The notes under the pieces were generated by a model. The model worked only from the letters and a program-made list of their open reading frames with translations. It made no database searches and was not told the origin of the DNA. Shown piece by piece: positions 12,701 to 28,800 of a DNA stretch of 64,000 nt (position 1 is the first letter of the stretch; the number at the start of each line of letters is the position of its first letter). Made by a program: the position numbers and the translations under genes. Source of the stretch: Pseudoscleropodium purum (taxonomy: Eukaryota > Streptophyta > Bryopsida > Hypnales > Brachytheciaceae); assembly GCA_963969395.1 (NCBI GenBank), contig OZ017795.1, forward strand, positions 41,087,063 to 41,151,062. Reading direction: 5' to 3'.

Positions 12701-14697
12701 TCGGAACCCTGTGCAGGTGCGTTTGGTTCTTATGAGATAAATTGCCAGGGAGGTCTTCAATTATTTCTCAGTAAATACCTCGGCTTGCTAAATTCTTACG
12801 ACAACTGACAGTTGATAGATGTGGAGTTGGTTTAATTATCTGAGTTTATGATAATGTCAATTCGGCGATGTTCAATATGCAGAGGGCTTTATCAAATGAA
12901 GGTCTATTTTTCTTTGTCATCAATTTACAGGTACAGCAACAATCTTTGACCCCCCAAGTATGTGACTGTGAATTTACACTTGGAATTGTCGACTGCAATA
13001 CATAAATCTTCATTTTCATAAGAGTGGAGTTGCAGTGGGAAAATCCCTGTGATCATTGTTTTACTGTGTGACTTCGTGATTGGATGTAGCTCCTTGTCTT
13101 CATAATCTTAATTTTCTATGAGGATATATGTGCTACCGTGGTTGTGTTGTCCAGCCTTCAAATGAGATTTGGAATTTTAGATGATATTCATACGAAGGAT
13201 GGACAACACAACCACGGTAGCGCATGTATCCTCATGAAAATTATGATAAAGACGACACGGAAGGATGTGCTTGGGTGCATATTCTGCAAGTGTCTAATTT
13301 ACTTGCTGACCCTACACTTTTGTTTGCAGATTCCATACACTTCAAATTACAGCTTGGTCTTCTACTTTGTTACTGATGAGGAGATCACAGAAGGCTCTCT
13401 TCTTCACAGATTTATATCTGGAGACGATACCTTTCGAAATAGCAGGTTCTCCCTTATACCGGCCATTCCCGAGGTGGGTATATCAATGATCCTATTATAA
13501 AGTTTCACGTCTTCATGTCTATTACGCCATTCCATTTCCAGAATTTGGTGAACTCTTGTATGCATATATGCATATATGCCTAAATCGTAAAAATCTTGCA
13601 AAAGTGCTTTTTCACGTGTCTATTGATCATTTGTAGGGATCCTTAAATGTGTTTGGGAATGACAGGGTTCTTGGATAGTAAAGCAAGCTGTTGGAACTAA
13701 ATCTGTACCCTTGGCTCAAATCGTGGAAGCCAAGTATCATGTTGGATTCAACTATATGGAGGTACTGAAACGTGTTTAAAAAATTTATCTTTGACCTCGA
13801 ATACGGATTAAACAGAACACAGTCTTAATTCGGTGATAGTTTGCTGTGGTTTAATTGTATATAAGGTAGTGACACCTTAAACCGCTGAGTATCTAAAATG
13901 AACTCCTATTCTTGCATCACTTTCTGTTGCTTCAAGGTTCAGTGTTGTTTCCTCCTGAGTCTATGACCAATTGTAGGAGCCTATAGCGTGTGACTTTTAA
14001 AATTTTATAATATATTCTCGAAGGAGCAGAAAATTCAGATTCTACTTGCTACATCTCTCACTTTTCACTACAGTTTACAGTTGAACAAAATTTTCACGAT
14101 GTGGCCACTCGGAAGACACTGAAACGCTTCAAGGTGCCACGACCTTAATCGTTCTGTACCATTCTTTCTTGACCTGCTTCCCGAATGATAATGAATCGAA
14201 ACTGATGTCAAATTTTGTTCAATCTGGTGGCATCTACAGATAGATCTAAATCTTGGATCCTCAGGCGTTGTCCGGGGAGTCTTGACCTTGGTTTTTGGCT
14301 ATATAACTGCACTTGTTACAGACTTGGCTTTCTTCATCAGGGTATGTAGTGACCTGCCATGGCCGCAGCTTTTAAAGTGCTTTCCAGTAACTGTTTCTCT
14401 GGCATCGATTTTGGTATTTTAATATTTCCGGACATTTAGCAAGGCTACTTGTTTTCTATCTATTCTTTCTGCCTTTGGTTTAGTGCAGAGATGCATCGGA
14501 TTCCCATTACAATCTGGTGGGTATGCTTCACATTTTAATCAGGAACTAAGTGTGTCTGCACCACTGCTGACTAAGCTATATATACTCTGATGATCTTGCA
14601 GGGAGAAACTGCTGATGAGTTACCAGAGCGACTTATTGGTGTGGGGCGTATCTCACACATACAACTGGACAAGGCTGTAGAACTTCCTGCATCTTAG
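6711..14697 (+). CDS. EDR2-like protein: PH, START and DUF1336 domains (21 inferred exons)
   Basis: Inferred exons: 6711-6839, 7624-7698, 8022-8075, 8311-8376, 8861-8952, 9175-9251, 9437-9483, 9644-9732, 9930-10019, 10284-10348, 10673-10738, 10934-11101, 11346-11554, 11703-11778, 12053-12192, 12615-12716, 12883-12930, 13330-13473, 13666-13761, 14240-14341, 14602-14697. They sum to 2031 nt (676 residues), close to Arabidopsis EDR2 (718 from memory), and end in TAG. A PH domain opens with EGYLYSFGPSR and closes with EEIAEWLKAF. The START domain starts around ENGLRFFQEA and includes DLCLARYWRR. The DUF1336 C-terminus has VDWFKS-DRMDHIA, FYFVTDEE, GDDTFRNSR and ELPERLIG. Such proteins bind lipids at endomembranes and restrain salicylate-linked cell death in Arabidopsis. 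The junction between exons 5 and 6 (8952/9175) is the least certain; it was chosen because it keeps the frame. A second in-frame ATG at 6678 is possible. Confidence 0.85.
13094..13251 (+). other. Long intronic hairpin, miRNA-precursor-like
   Basis: Within the intron 12931-13329 of the EDR2-like gene, a ~60-nt arm (about 13094-13159) is almost perfectly complementary to a second arm (about 13194-13251) across a ~35-nt loop. The core gctaccgtggttgtgttgt is uninterrupted. Mismatches are few, and several would be G:U pairs in RNA. The geometry fits a plant miRNA precursor or a tiny foldback element. I recognise no known miRNA in it. Confidence 0.6.
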
Positions 14698-16750
14698 AGG
14701 CGTGTATAATCGCGTTCGAACTCTCTTCTTGCCGGTAGCCATGAGAATGTCCTACCTTTCTGGAACTCAACTCATGCAGGTGGATGCTTATTTAAGAACT
14801 TGTCGACCCTTGTTATAGGTTGTGTATTCAGATTCATTTTACAGATGGCCAAACGTAACAATTCTATGCTCCAAAGAGATACCAGGTTATGCGGGATGCA
14901 AGTACAGTAGAGAATGGAGGCTGGGCAAAGCCAACAGAGCAAAATTTTGCCGGTCGACTCTGTGCAACTGGAAATGGGCTGTTCAGGAAGTAATTAGAAC
15001 AAGCTAGGGTGCTTCGCGTCACGGTAGTCATCAATCTTCTTAGGGAGTAGATTTTTTCCAACTGAGATTCCATTGTAGACTTCATGCTCTTTTCTAAATT
15101 GTTGATCTGTTGTTTTGATTTTAAATTGCAAATAATGCTGTTTTCCGTTTAACATTATTACCAACTTCAATGCCAGGCACCGTTTCCAACATGACGTGTC
15201 TACCCCCATGTTTGTTATAGTTGCTCCTTCTGTGTTGTCATATTGTAGTGTTGCCTTAGAGGACCCCGTGCGAGAGGTCTCTTCTTATGGAATGTGAGGA
15301 TTTCAATGTGCGATGCAAGTCTTAACCCCTGAAGGACGGAGCTATGACTGTATAGTCAAACGTGAAAGTGCCTCACTCTATATCCTCCATTTCTTCTCCA
15401 TTCATGAGTGATATTTTGGTTTTATTTTCTAGAGATGAAATCACATATTTCATATTAGTCATAGAATTTTCAAATTTTTCTGTGAAAACTTCAAATTACC
15501 ATGAATTTTAGAGGAAATGAAGAAGAAAACTCATATCAAATACAAATCATGTTAAAAGATCTCAAATTTTCAAAATAGAAGTACATTATAGTGAAGAACA
15601 TTGTGGTATAAAGAACTTTTTTTTTGTCACTCCATATTTGGAAATGTGGTTATAAATCCCGAACTTCAAACGTCACTAAATGGTTGTTTTGAGGAGTTTT
15701 TTCAAAATTTCCAAGTAAAGGAGAAATTGCACTTTAGAAGTTCTATCTGGTAAGTTTTGCTCAAAAGCAAAAGAAATTGTTTTGAATGTCAAAATCAATT
15801 TTTATTAAAAAAAAAATCAAAATATTGAAATACATTGGATAGTATACCATTTTTTTGATAAACTACCCCTTTTAAAATGAAGAAACAACTAAAATGTCTT
15901 GATCTTCATTCAATACTATGAATATAGCATTAGTAAAATTGTACACAAAAATTGGATCAAAATCATCCATTCTTCAGTATATACAAAGTTTGATTGACTA
16001 TCTAAAGGCCATAAAGTGTCCTTGTAGGTCTTTGGAACATACATCAAAGTAAAATAATCTCCACTCATATAGAGTTTACAAAACAAAATATATTTAGGGT
16101 CTTAAGGTCAAAATGGTGAAAGCACAATAGATTCAAGATGCACATATTCTATTATTGTAAAGACTATTAGCATCAAGAATTTGGAAAATTTAGGAAGTCC
16201 ACCATAGTTCTACAATTCTATAATAAAGTAGTAATTCAATTTGCTTCAAAGAATTTTGTAGAGTTGGCAAAGATTAGTTCTTGAGGGTGAAGATAACTAA
16301 ACTTGATCTACAATCACACACAAAATGAACAATCTTATCTCAATTTGTAGCAAATAAGTAGTTGTGATTCTTGGTGATTTATCCACCTTAGAAATGTCAA
16401 GAATCTCCCTTGTGAATAATTGAATCTTCTTCATGATCCACCTTAAGAATGTTGTTTGGTGACCTTTGTGTGTTTGCAAAGTTTCTTTTTTTGTTGGCAC
16501 TCATGGAAAAAAAGAAGTAAAAATAAACAAATACATAAATAAGAAATAAAAATTAATATTTCTTACTTGCAACACAGATGTTGATGGTTGTGCAGGAGCA
16601 ACACAAAGCCCTTGTTTATAACTTTAATATATACAATTTTCAAATAATAGATGTAAAAATGCATTCAAATCTTCTTTTATTTCTCAATAAGATCCAATAA
16701 AAAAAACTATTAATGTTTTAATAATACTAAAGTAAGCTCCGTTTCTCTTT
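14698..16750. other. 3' flank of the EDR2-like gene and AT-rich intergenic region
   Basis: 14698 to about 15250 is probably 3' untranslated sequence; a possible continuation near 14820-15010 has no similarity. From 15400 to 16740 the sequence is AT-rich with no supported gene. At 15322 the string TTAACCCCTGAAGGACGGAG resembles a piggyBac-type end (compare the MITE at 5505), but I found no partner end. Confidence 0.45.
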
Positions 16751-18094
16751 TATGAGTGCACTTTACTCGCACAAAAGCATCTCCCTCAAAGCAGTTGCGT
16801 ACCGGATCCACGACTCACCTAAATACCGTTCGAAAGCCGGCCCCCCGCAAGTACACCTGGAGAATGTACCAATCCCAAAGGTAAAAATACCGTCCCATCC
16901 GGTTCCCGGGTCTGCGACGCATCGGTGGCCGGTACCATTCGACCCTGGCTCTACGAGAGCGAGAGACTTCTCAAGCGCTCACGCTTACACACGCCCTGAT
17001 TATTCTCCCAGCACAGGCGCAATCGCTGCCGCTCGGATCTGACGCGGGCCTCTTTTGCATCGATCTGTGCTACCAGATCCGCGCTGTTGCGCTCGCCACT
17101 CATCTCAGTTCCATTTGGAGGTACGAATCGCGTCAGATGGTCGTTTCTCGCGATCGCTTCACTCCATTTTATCCCATCACTTTGCTTTCTCGTGCTTCTT
17201 TGGAAGCTCTCAGCGTCAGAGTCTAAGAGAATTTTTCATTCTGAAAGTGTTGGTGTATTAACAGGATTGGATTTGTTGATTTGCTTTTGTGCGGGGGTTT
17301 GGTAGTTTTTGTGTTGTGGTGTTTAGGATCAGTTGACAGGGGGATCGTGATGGTTTGTGGATTTGTTGGAATTCGCGGGTTTTAGGGTTTCGAAGGAGGT
17401 TGTGGTGAAGTAGCTCTGTTTCAGGTCGTTTTTTTGAAGATTCCGACTGTGATTTGTAGGGTAGGTGTTTCGGTGCCACTGATGAATACAGGGGGTTTCC
17501 TTGGGAAATTGAGAATGTAGAGAGCTTGCATGGATGGCTTCTAGTTGCATTGCTTCAGAATCTGTTTATTGTGGAACGAGCATCTATTACTGTAGCAGAA
17601 AATTTGAGAGTTTGGAAGATGTTTTTCGATGCAATGTGGCGCGCGATCGGCAAACATGACTTGAGAGAGAGGTCCTCGAATCTGTTTTAGAAAACCTTAT
17701 GTCTCGTCAAATTCAGGTTAACTGGAATGTTTAAACGCCGCAAAATCAGGGTCGGCCTAGACGTGTCAATCAGTATTGAGTTGAAGTTACGGTTTCGACA
17801 TAAGAGCGTGCCCTTGTGCATAAGCTGGAAACTTGAGTAGTCAGGATCGAATCAAATTTGTATTGGAAACTCGTTTATGAATCCCCTCATTATGATCTAA
17901 GAACATTAGCGTCTCTGTTTAATCCTTTTGAGTGTGTATAATTAGGGTATACATCGACCGACGGTTTCGTTTAGATAGTACTTCTTGTATGATTTGAGAT
18001 TTGCTTTTCCAGTTGTAGCGAAACGAATTATGTATAAAGGTGGATATATTGTGATTGGGCAGCCCCTATTGGGAGATTTTGAGCGCAGTTCAAA
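16751..18094 (+). promoter_or_regulatory. Promoter and leader of VHA-B, probable 5'-UTR intron
   Basis: A CpG-containing, GC-richer block (about 16790-17130) is followed by a possible splice donor at 'ttggaggtacgaatc' near 17120. About 900 bp of T-rich sequence then leads to the start codon at 18095. This is the usual arrangement for a housekeeping plant gene with a non-coding first exon and leader intron. The transcription start is not determinable here. Confidence 0.4.
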
Positions 18095-22106
<4,012 letters not shown>

Positions 22107-22754
22107 TCGGTGTGGGCCGGGGCTTTTGTTCAGGTTTAGGGGTTTTATTTTTATTGAGGGGGTTATTGTAACATGGAGGTAAATTTCAAGAATAATCGTT
22201 GATCGTCCTACATTCTGAAGTTTTCGCAATGATCACTATTTCCAGTCGTTTATTTTTTGAGCTTGTGGTTTACAGAGAGAGGTTTGGTTGTCGGCTTGTC
22301 CTGAATGAGGTTTTTCTTACCAAGTATTTCCTTTTTATTTGTTGTATATGGTCACTTTGGAATCGGGTTATTTTGTATTAGTATTTTTTGATTGCACATT
22401 TTTCTTCTGGATTGCTTGACATTCACTTTAGCTGAGTTTTGCAGTTTTGGCTTGATGTTTATTAAAACTTATATTTGGCATTCAAGGTGTTCTTCAGCTT
22501 GAGCAACGAACTTATCCTCTCATAAATATTGGGACAAGCTTCTGAGAAGCTGGTGGCCGGTTGGGAGAGATATTAAATGAAAATGAGGGTTCCAGCTTGG
22601 CAAGTCCGGGACGCCTAGGCCAAATAGTGGCCATTGGATGGCTTTCAAGATGGCTTTTACTGTAGAAATGAAGAATGCACATGCTGGTCAAAATACCGGA
22701 TCATCTTTGGCTTTTTGAATTCTATAAATTAAAGAGGAAAGATGGAAAAGGGTA
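22107..22754. other. 3' flank of VHA-B
   Basis: T-rich 3' untranslated and intergenic sequence. No gene supported. Confidence 0.5.
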
Positions 22755-23262
22755 CTCCCTCCATCTTGAAATAAATCTGGGATTTCTTAGAAATGGCTTG
22801 ATTAATGTGTGAGTTGTTCCTATTTTTAGGGGGTTGTGTAGTTATTGTGGCTCTTACTAAAACCCTCTAGGAGTGAAAGAATGGAAGTCAATAGTAAAGT
22901 GGCACATATTGAAAACAAGTGGTGGAATTGACAAATTTTTGTCCTTTGTGAAACTATTCCAATGGTATTAATTTTGATCATTCTTTGAACAATGTTGGTG
23001 CAATGACATCCATTGACATCCCTTGTATTCAATTCCAACAATGTTTAGTGATTCAACTTTAGGAACTTCTCAACAAGAGATTTGTTGGTAGTAATTTTTG
23101 TATAGTTTTGGATTGAAGTCTTTGCCTTCAATTGGTTAGAAGAGTTGTATTTTGATTCTCATTGTAGGGATTGTTGTCTATGGAGTTGTAGAGAGATAAT
23201 TTCGAATTTAATTTGAGTAGAGTATATTTGGAAATTGAGGGTTTATTTTGAGATGGAGGGAG
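22755..23262. mobile_element. Stowaway-type (Tc1/mariner) MITE, 508 bp
   Basis: The ends are CTCCCTCCATCTTGAAATAA on the left and, inverted on the right, CTCCCTCCATCTCAAAATAA. The element is flanked by TA on both sides (22753-22754 and 23263-23264). CTCCCTCC termini with a TA duplication are the signature of plant Stowaway elements mobilised by mariner-type transposases. The interior is AT-rich with no transposase frame. Confidence 0.85.
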
Positions 23263-25170
23263 TATTTGACTTCCAAGTTTTATAATTGAGGCTTTGACTC
23301 TGGTTTAACTTAAGCAACTACCATTGTCATTGTATTATCTCAATTTCTATTCTAATTCAAAATATGGTGAATTTCTTTAAAATGTGCTTTTTTGCCTACT
23401 CTTTTTATCTTCAAATAGTTCAATAATTTATAATTTAAAAGTTTATAGGGTTAACTGAATATTTTTATCTAATATTAAAGTATTTCTAAATATTTCTTGT
23501 TGAAATATAACAATGGTAATAAAGTAGAGCATAGATATGGAAGGATAGTAAAGTTCCATGGAGTTGTCAAAGGCTTGAAACACTAAAAATAGTTAAAAGA
23601 TGATTTCACAATTCATATGTTTAATCCTTGAACAACCCTCAAGCTCCTACAATGCAACCCTATAGGCACTAAACAACCATTCTGATTGTATTGTTGAGTC
23701 TAGTAGGTCATATAGAAATTTTTGTAAAGCACTTGCTTGCCGCATAAGTAGGGATTTTTGGAAGATGCATTGAATGTGATAGGACACTATTTAAAGTATA
23801 TACAATCTTTCTTTTTTAGAAAATTACATAATGCAATGCTAGGATATTACAATGGTGGATGGAATGAAAATGATGCAGGCAATAATGAAAAAAAAATTGA
23901 ACCAAAAATTTGCAACAATGCACTTGTGTATAGAGGGATTATTTTTGTATCTTGTCAATAGTGAGTCGTTTAGAAATGCACAAGGTAATTTCAAGATTCG
24001 TATTGGCATCCTTTGCTGTTTTGTCATCCTATATGAAGGCTTCTGAGCACAACATGCTAGAGACATGCATGTTGACCACCATAGTAGAAAGATAACTGAT
24101 TTTGCTAAGAAATACATTAGTAACACTTCCACCTAAAGGGACACACTTAACTACTACCATACCAACATAGAATGTTGTCTACAAACCTAAAAATACTTAA
24201 ATATATATATATATATATACATTTATTTTTTTATTTTTATTTTTTAGCTGGAAATTAGTATTCTAACTCTTGTCGGATGCAAGTGTAATCCGTGTTGCGT
24301 AGTAATGTCCCGCAAACTCTCGATCATTACATGGGAATGGCAAGCTTGGAATTCATAGCAGAATAGTTGCAAGAAGAAAACTGAAAGGAACACTTTGGTT
24401 AATAATTTAAAGCTTCGGTGCTCGATCACCTTTGGTATGCTGAACCACGCTTAACTACTACCAAACCAACATAGAATGTTCATCATAGAGTCTAATGCAA
24501 TTATGTGTTCAAAAGGCAAAATAAACATGAAACAAGGAAAATTATGATTCATAATTTCACTCTCAAAATGGCTTGTAAAGTCCTCGTACCATTGTCCACT
24601 TCACTATACATCTACATGATCTCTACAAACTCTATTTCCAAATTCTAACAAAACTACACAGCTTTGCTACACCAATGACAACTGTAAAAATACCAGAACA
24701 AAATCTATATCTTCAAGCCTCCTCATCTAATAGTGTTAAGCATATGACAAGGGAACAACAAAATTGTAATGTACACATAGAAACCATAGTTGACCTCCAC
24801 ACACTTTATAGACATGGAGAAAAACACTACTAAGTCACCCGCATACAAAACAAAAGTCCTTTGCATCCTAAACATAACCTATTGTTATGTTAGTTTGGCA
24901 CTAGAGAATCTTTGTAGGGATCCAAAGTGAAGTGCACCGGCTAGACAAAAATCACCTTTTTTGCTAGTGGAAGCATGCACCACATGCCGCTCTATAGATG
25001 CTATGCCTCACCACCTAGTATACCTGCATGTTGTCCGCGTTAGATGTAGACTACTTAGTGGCAAACATCCTCACACTAGAAGATTTTAACACAACCATGG
25101 CACATCTGGTGGGTCTTGTTGCTACAGACTACACAACAGTGACACATAAAGGTGAGGCTAGAAACCTATA
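23263..25170. other. AT-rich intergenic DNA with a 35-bp direct repeat and an AT microsatellite
   Basis: No gene supported. A ~35-bp sequence (cttaactactaccataccaa and onward) at about 24146 recurs at about 24449, bracketing about 270 bp that starts with an (AT)n run (24198-24220) and a T-rich tract. The 22-kb element begins at 25171. Confidence 0.45.
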
Positions 25171-25221
25171 TTTAACTAATTATGGACAATTGCACAAATT
25201 ATGGACAAATTCATAGTCCAT
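25171..25221 (+). repeat. Left terminal inverted repeat of the 22-kb element
   Basis: TTTAACTAATTATGGACAA is followed, after a 6-8 bp spacer, by a second ATTATGGACAA and then ATTCATAGTCCATAG. Compared with the right end, the left end carries this extra internal copy of the ATTATGGACAA unit. Confidence 0.8.
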
Positions 25222-25889
25222 AGCCACATTAAAAAAGGTAGAGAACATGCTTCAAATGATTAAAAAGTGTCGGCAGCCCACCCACACCTTGTTCAGAAGA
25301 ACCGAGGGTACCAAAAAAAAGTGGATTGTTGTATTTTGGACCGGTTTTTATGCAATAGCAGAACCGGTGCCTATGACCGTGCACCCATCCCGTGCCCATT
25401 GACATATAGGCTGGCAGCCGATAAGACAACACAGTAAAGTGTGCAAAACCAAAAAGCAGGACAACGAACATGAAAGATAGAGAAATGAGCAAATCGCCTG
25501 TGCACTGAAGATAAAACAGTTGTAACATGGTCCCCATAGGAGATTCAAATAAATATGATTTGTCAGTAGCCAACGGATACATATTAAAAATGTCAAAACT
25601 GACTAGTCAAAAGACTTATAGTCACAACCTATAAGATATGAAGGCACACCCTAAAAGATATGAAGGCACATCCACAAATGAGTAAATATTGTGGATATGC
25701 ATGTAATCATCCTGAAGTGAAAACATCTTGTTCAAGAACCATGCGATCGACATGCAGCGAAGCCCTTAGTATCGGCTGGCAGCCGACACCTACAGCGAGG
25801 ACTCGGATCCGTCTAGCAATGTGATGGTGACACAACTCCAGAGCTAAACTATTGTATTGGTTGGCAGCTGATAGGTCCGAGGCGATATG

Positions 25890-28800
25890 TCAGTAATCCT
25901 CTCCGCCCTCATCTGCATCTCTGTCCAAAGCTGCCCCCGCGGCCTCTAGATTCGCAATAGCAGCAGCAACAAATGCCTCCGGGATGACATGAGATGTGGG
26001 AGGTCCTTTCTTTGCATGTGAGGGCATTCTGTGTGAGTACAAGACAATGTTGACATGGACCATCTGCGGAAGACAGAGTTCCTTGTGCCATCTTTGGGTC
26101 CAGCACTCCCTCGCAATGAGCGCTTTTGACTCCCTCTTGGCTTTCATAGGAATCCACCACTCAATTTTAAAATTACCATACGTGGGCCCCGGAGACATGT
26201 CCACACATTGGAGTACCCGTCCTAGCCAGACAAGCAGATGATTGTTGTGACATGGTCGACAAAGAACAAAGTCTCCAAGCAGAACATCCCTGAATGGATT
26301 GAATCTCAAGCGCGGCCTGTCCTTCGCAGGTCCGCAGTATAGAGTGGGATCCCCTTCGTCCTCTGAAGTGGTGTCTGCTGAATAATTCTCCTCCGCCCCC
26401 TTGTCTACAAAAGTCGACGTGTGATCTTTTGTCCAGTCAAAGAGCAGCCATAATCCTTCTTGAAGCAATGCAGGAGTTTGAGGCAGCGCCGAATTGATCT
26501 CTGATTGAATTCTTTCCCAGTAAGCCACACAGCCTGCCATTTCCTGTGCATACCGTCTATCTCTGGCCATTCCCGATTTCCAGAACTCAATGAACTTTGC
26601 TATTCCGTTTTTGATGAATGTCTGTTTCTCATTGCACTCTGTAGCCCTTGCGACTTCCTTTTCTGCATTTTGCCTTCTGGTATTAATGTCCACATTCCCC
26701 CAGAGTGCCTTGAAAGGCACAGGTCGAGGGTCCCCCTGTAGAATATTGGGTTGTCCATTTTCGTCCGCTGTCCACATTTTGACAGGTACACCAGGAGGCA
26801 GCCACAAAGAATCTGTGGCCCTGAGCTTGTACCTCATGACCGGCCATCCACGATCCACACCATCCTCCACGACGTAGAACTTGAAGAGGTGTTTATCTCC
26901 GAGCCCGATGATTTTGTTCACCCCATCATGATGGAAGCCCTTGAAGTATAATTTGAAGTCCACCACTTCTTGCACGAACTCTGGAATGAAGGCTACAGTC
27001 TTCTGTGAATCCATGAACGCCTTCATGAGATCCGCAAGTACGTATATGTTCTTCCTTTTGATCAGTTTAGAGAGATAATTGAAGTGCGCATCAATGTCCT
27101 CGTGCGTATGCCCGACAATAAGGAACCCCACTGAAACTTCCTTGAATATGCGCCTGGCAGTCAGCACTGAGCAGAAAGCCATGAGGAATCGATTTTTATT
27201 GTCCTTTGCTGAATTGTCGAGTTGCAAGAACAATTTCCTCGGAAGTGGGACCTGAGGTCGTCCTGGTCTCGCTGCGTCAATCACCATGTCCGAGGCCTGC
27301 GGGATTGACGAGTTGCATCTCGATTTCCCATGAAGCAGAGCCTCGAAGAAGGTGTTTAGCGGTGGAGTCGAGAAGAGGATCTTGGACTCCCGAACAGGTG
27401 GTAGTTCTAGGGCCCTGAGGACCCTGCAGATGGACGAAATTGTGAAATTTGAATCCCCAAGCCAGAGTGATGTGGAGTAATGTGCATACGCGCCATCTCC
27501 ATGTCCATGTGTGAGCATTCCAGTACACGAGATTGGTATTTGCCCTAGCCTTGCGGTGGCCTTGGTGATGCGCTGCATCCTCGGAATGGTAGTCATTGTG
27601 GTGTCCATTTTGTCATGAATAATGCAGAGGAACTCTAATGGATTTTGCACCGACTGTGCGGTCCATCCACTGTATACATTTCTACAAGCGCGCTGGTAAT
27701 TGAGATGTCTCTCTCTGTCGTCGACCAAGGCCTGCCACTCATCACAACCTCTTGGATACTTTGCAATGAACTCTACCAGGAAGTCACATTCTGTGCATTT
27801 TGAGAAATTGCTCCCTACGGCCTTGACCTCTACGTTTTTGAAATGAGCATTCCGAAGGCGGCTGATAGCAGACTACGAGACCGGCTTCATATTGCATATT
27901 CCATTGACCTGAAGAACATGACTTCATGGATGAGTTTCCATGGAAGACTATAGAGTTGTATCGGCTGGTAGCCGATAGAACTGCAAATGACGGCCTATAG
28001 AAAGGAAAGATCAATGGCTTCTACATTCAAAGTCCAGACATGATTGTATCGGCTAGCAACCGATAAAAGGACTTTTCTACTGTAGACGAAGAGGCAGATG
28101 ATGGACTTATATAATTGACTTGTTTGCGCATGTGATCCCAATTCATTGCAGAGGGGAGGACCTTGAGATTGTCGACACGTTTATTTCCAACCATTCTGAA
28201 CTCGTTTGGCATTTTGTCGGCATTGTCGTTGATGATCGTTTTGAGGGTTGCTTGAGCTTGGATTGTTTGTGGCCGTGGCCGTCGGGCCCTCGCATTTCCA
28301 TACGAGCCGTTAACGGATCCTCCCACGGCCGCAGCCTTGTAAACATGATAGGCCGACCTCGATACCCCGTGAATGATATACCATCCGTTCTCGCAGACAT
28401 CTGTATTTGCAAGAGTAATGAATTTTTTTCCTGGAATAACCCCTGCATGAAGCTGACTCTGCACCGCATACGCTACCTCCCTCCTACTCTCGAATGTGCA
28501 AGTGAAGAACTTTCATCGTATAGACCTCGTGTCTTCCCAGGGAAATGTCTGGCAGCATCTGAGCTTATAGCACTTCTGTGAGCTGACCTTACGTACCTCC
28601 GTCTTCGAGGTCTTCATTTGAAGCCTGGATTGGCTTTCGTGATCCTTGGGAATCACCCTTCTGCGCACAGAGCGGTATGGATTCCTTGGTACCCCCTACA
28701 TTCCGTTATCGTCCGACTCATTCAATGAGCAGCCTCTGAGCAGAGCGTGACAATTTCAGATAGTAGCCTTCCACCCTCCAACCTTGTGTGTGTGAGCCTC

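Noticed and set aside
14070..14135. An extra EDR2-like exon reading FTVEQNFHD.
   Set aside because: It has splice-like borders, but the flanking exons join without it to give the normal NYMEIDLNLGSS order.
14480..14520. An additional EDR2-like exon (atgcatcggattcccattac).
   Set aside because: Splicing 14341 to 14602 directly gives the expected IRGETADELPERL spacing, matching the family. Including the extra piece breaks the spacing or frame.
15322..15341. A second piggyBac-type element starting TTAACCCCTGAAGG.
   Set aside because: No inverted partner end was found downstream, so only the single end-like string was recorded.
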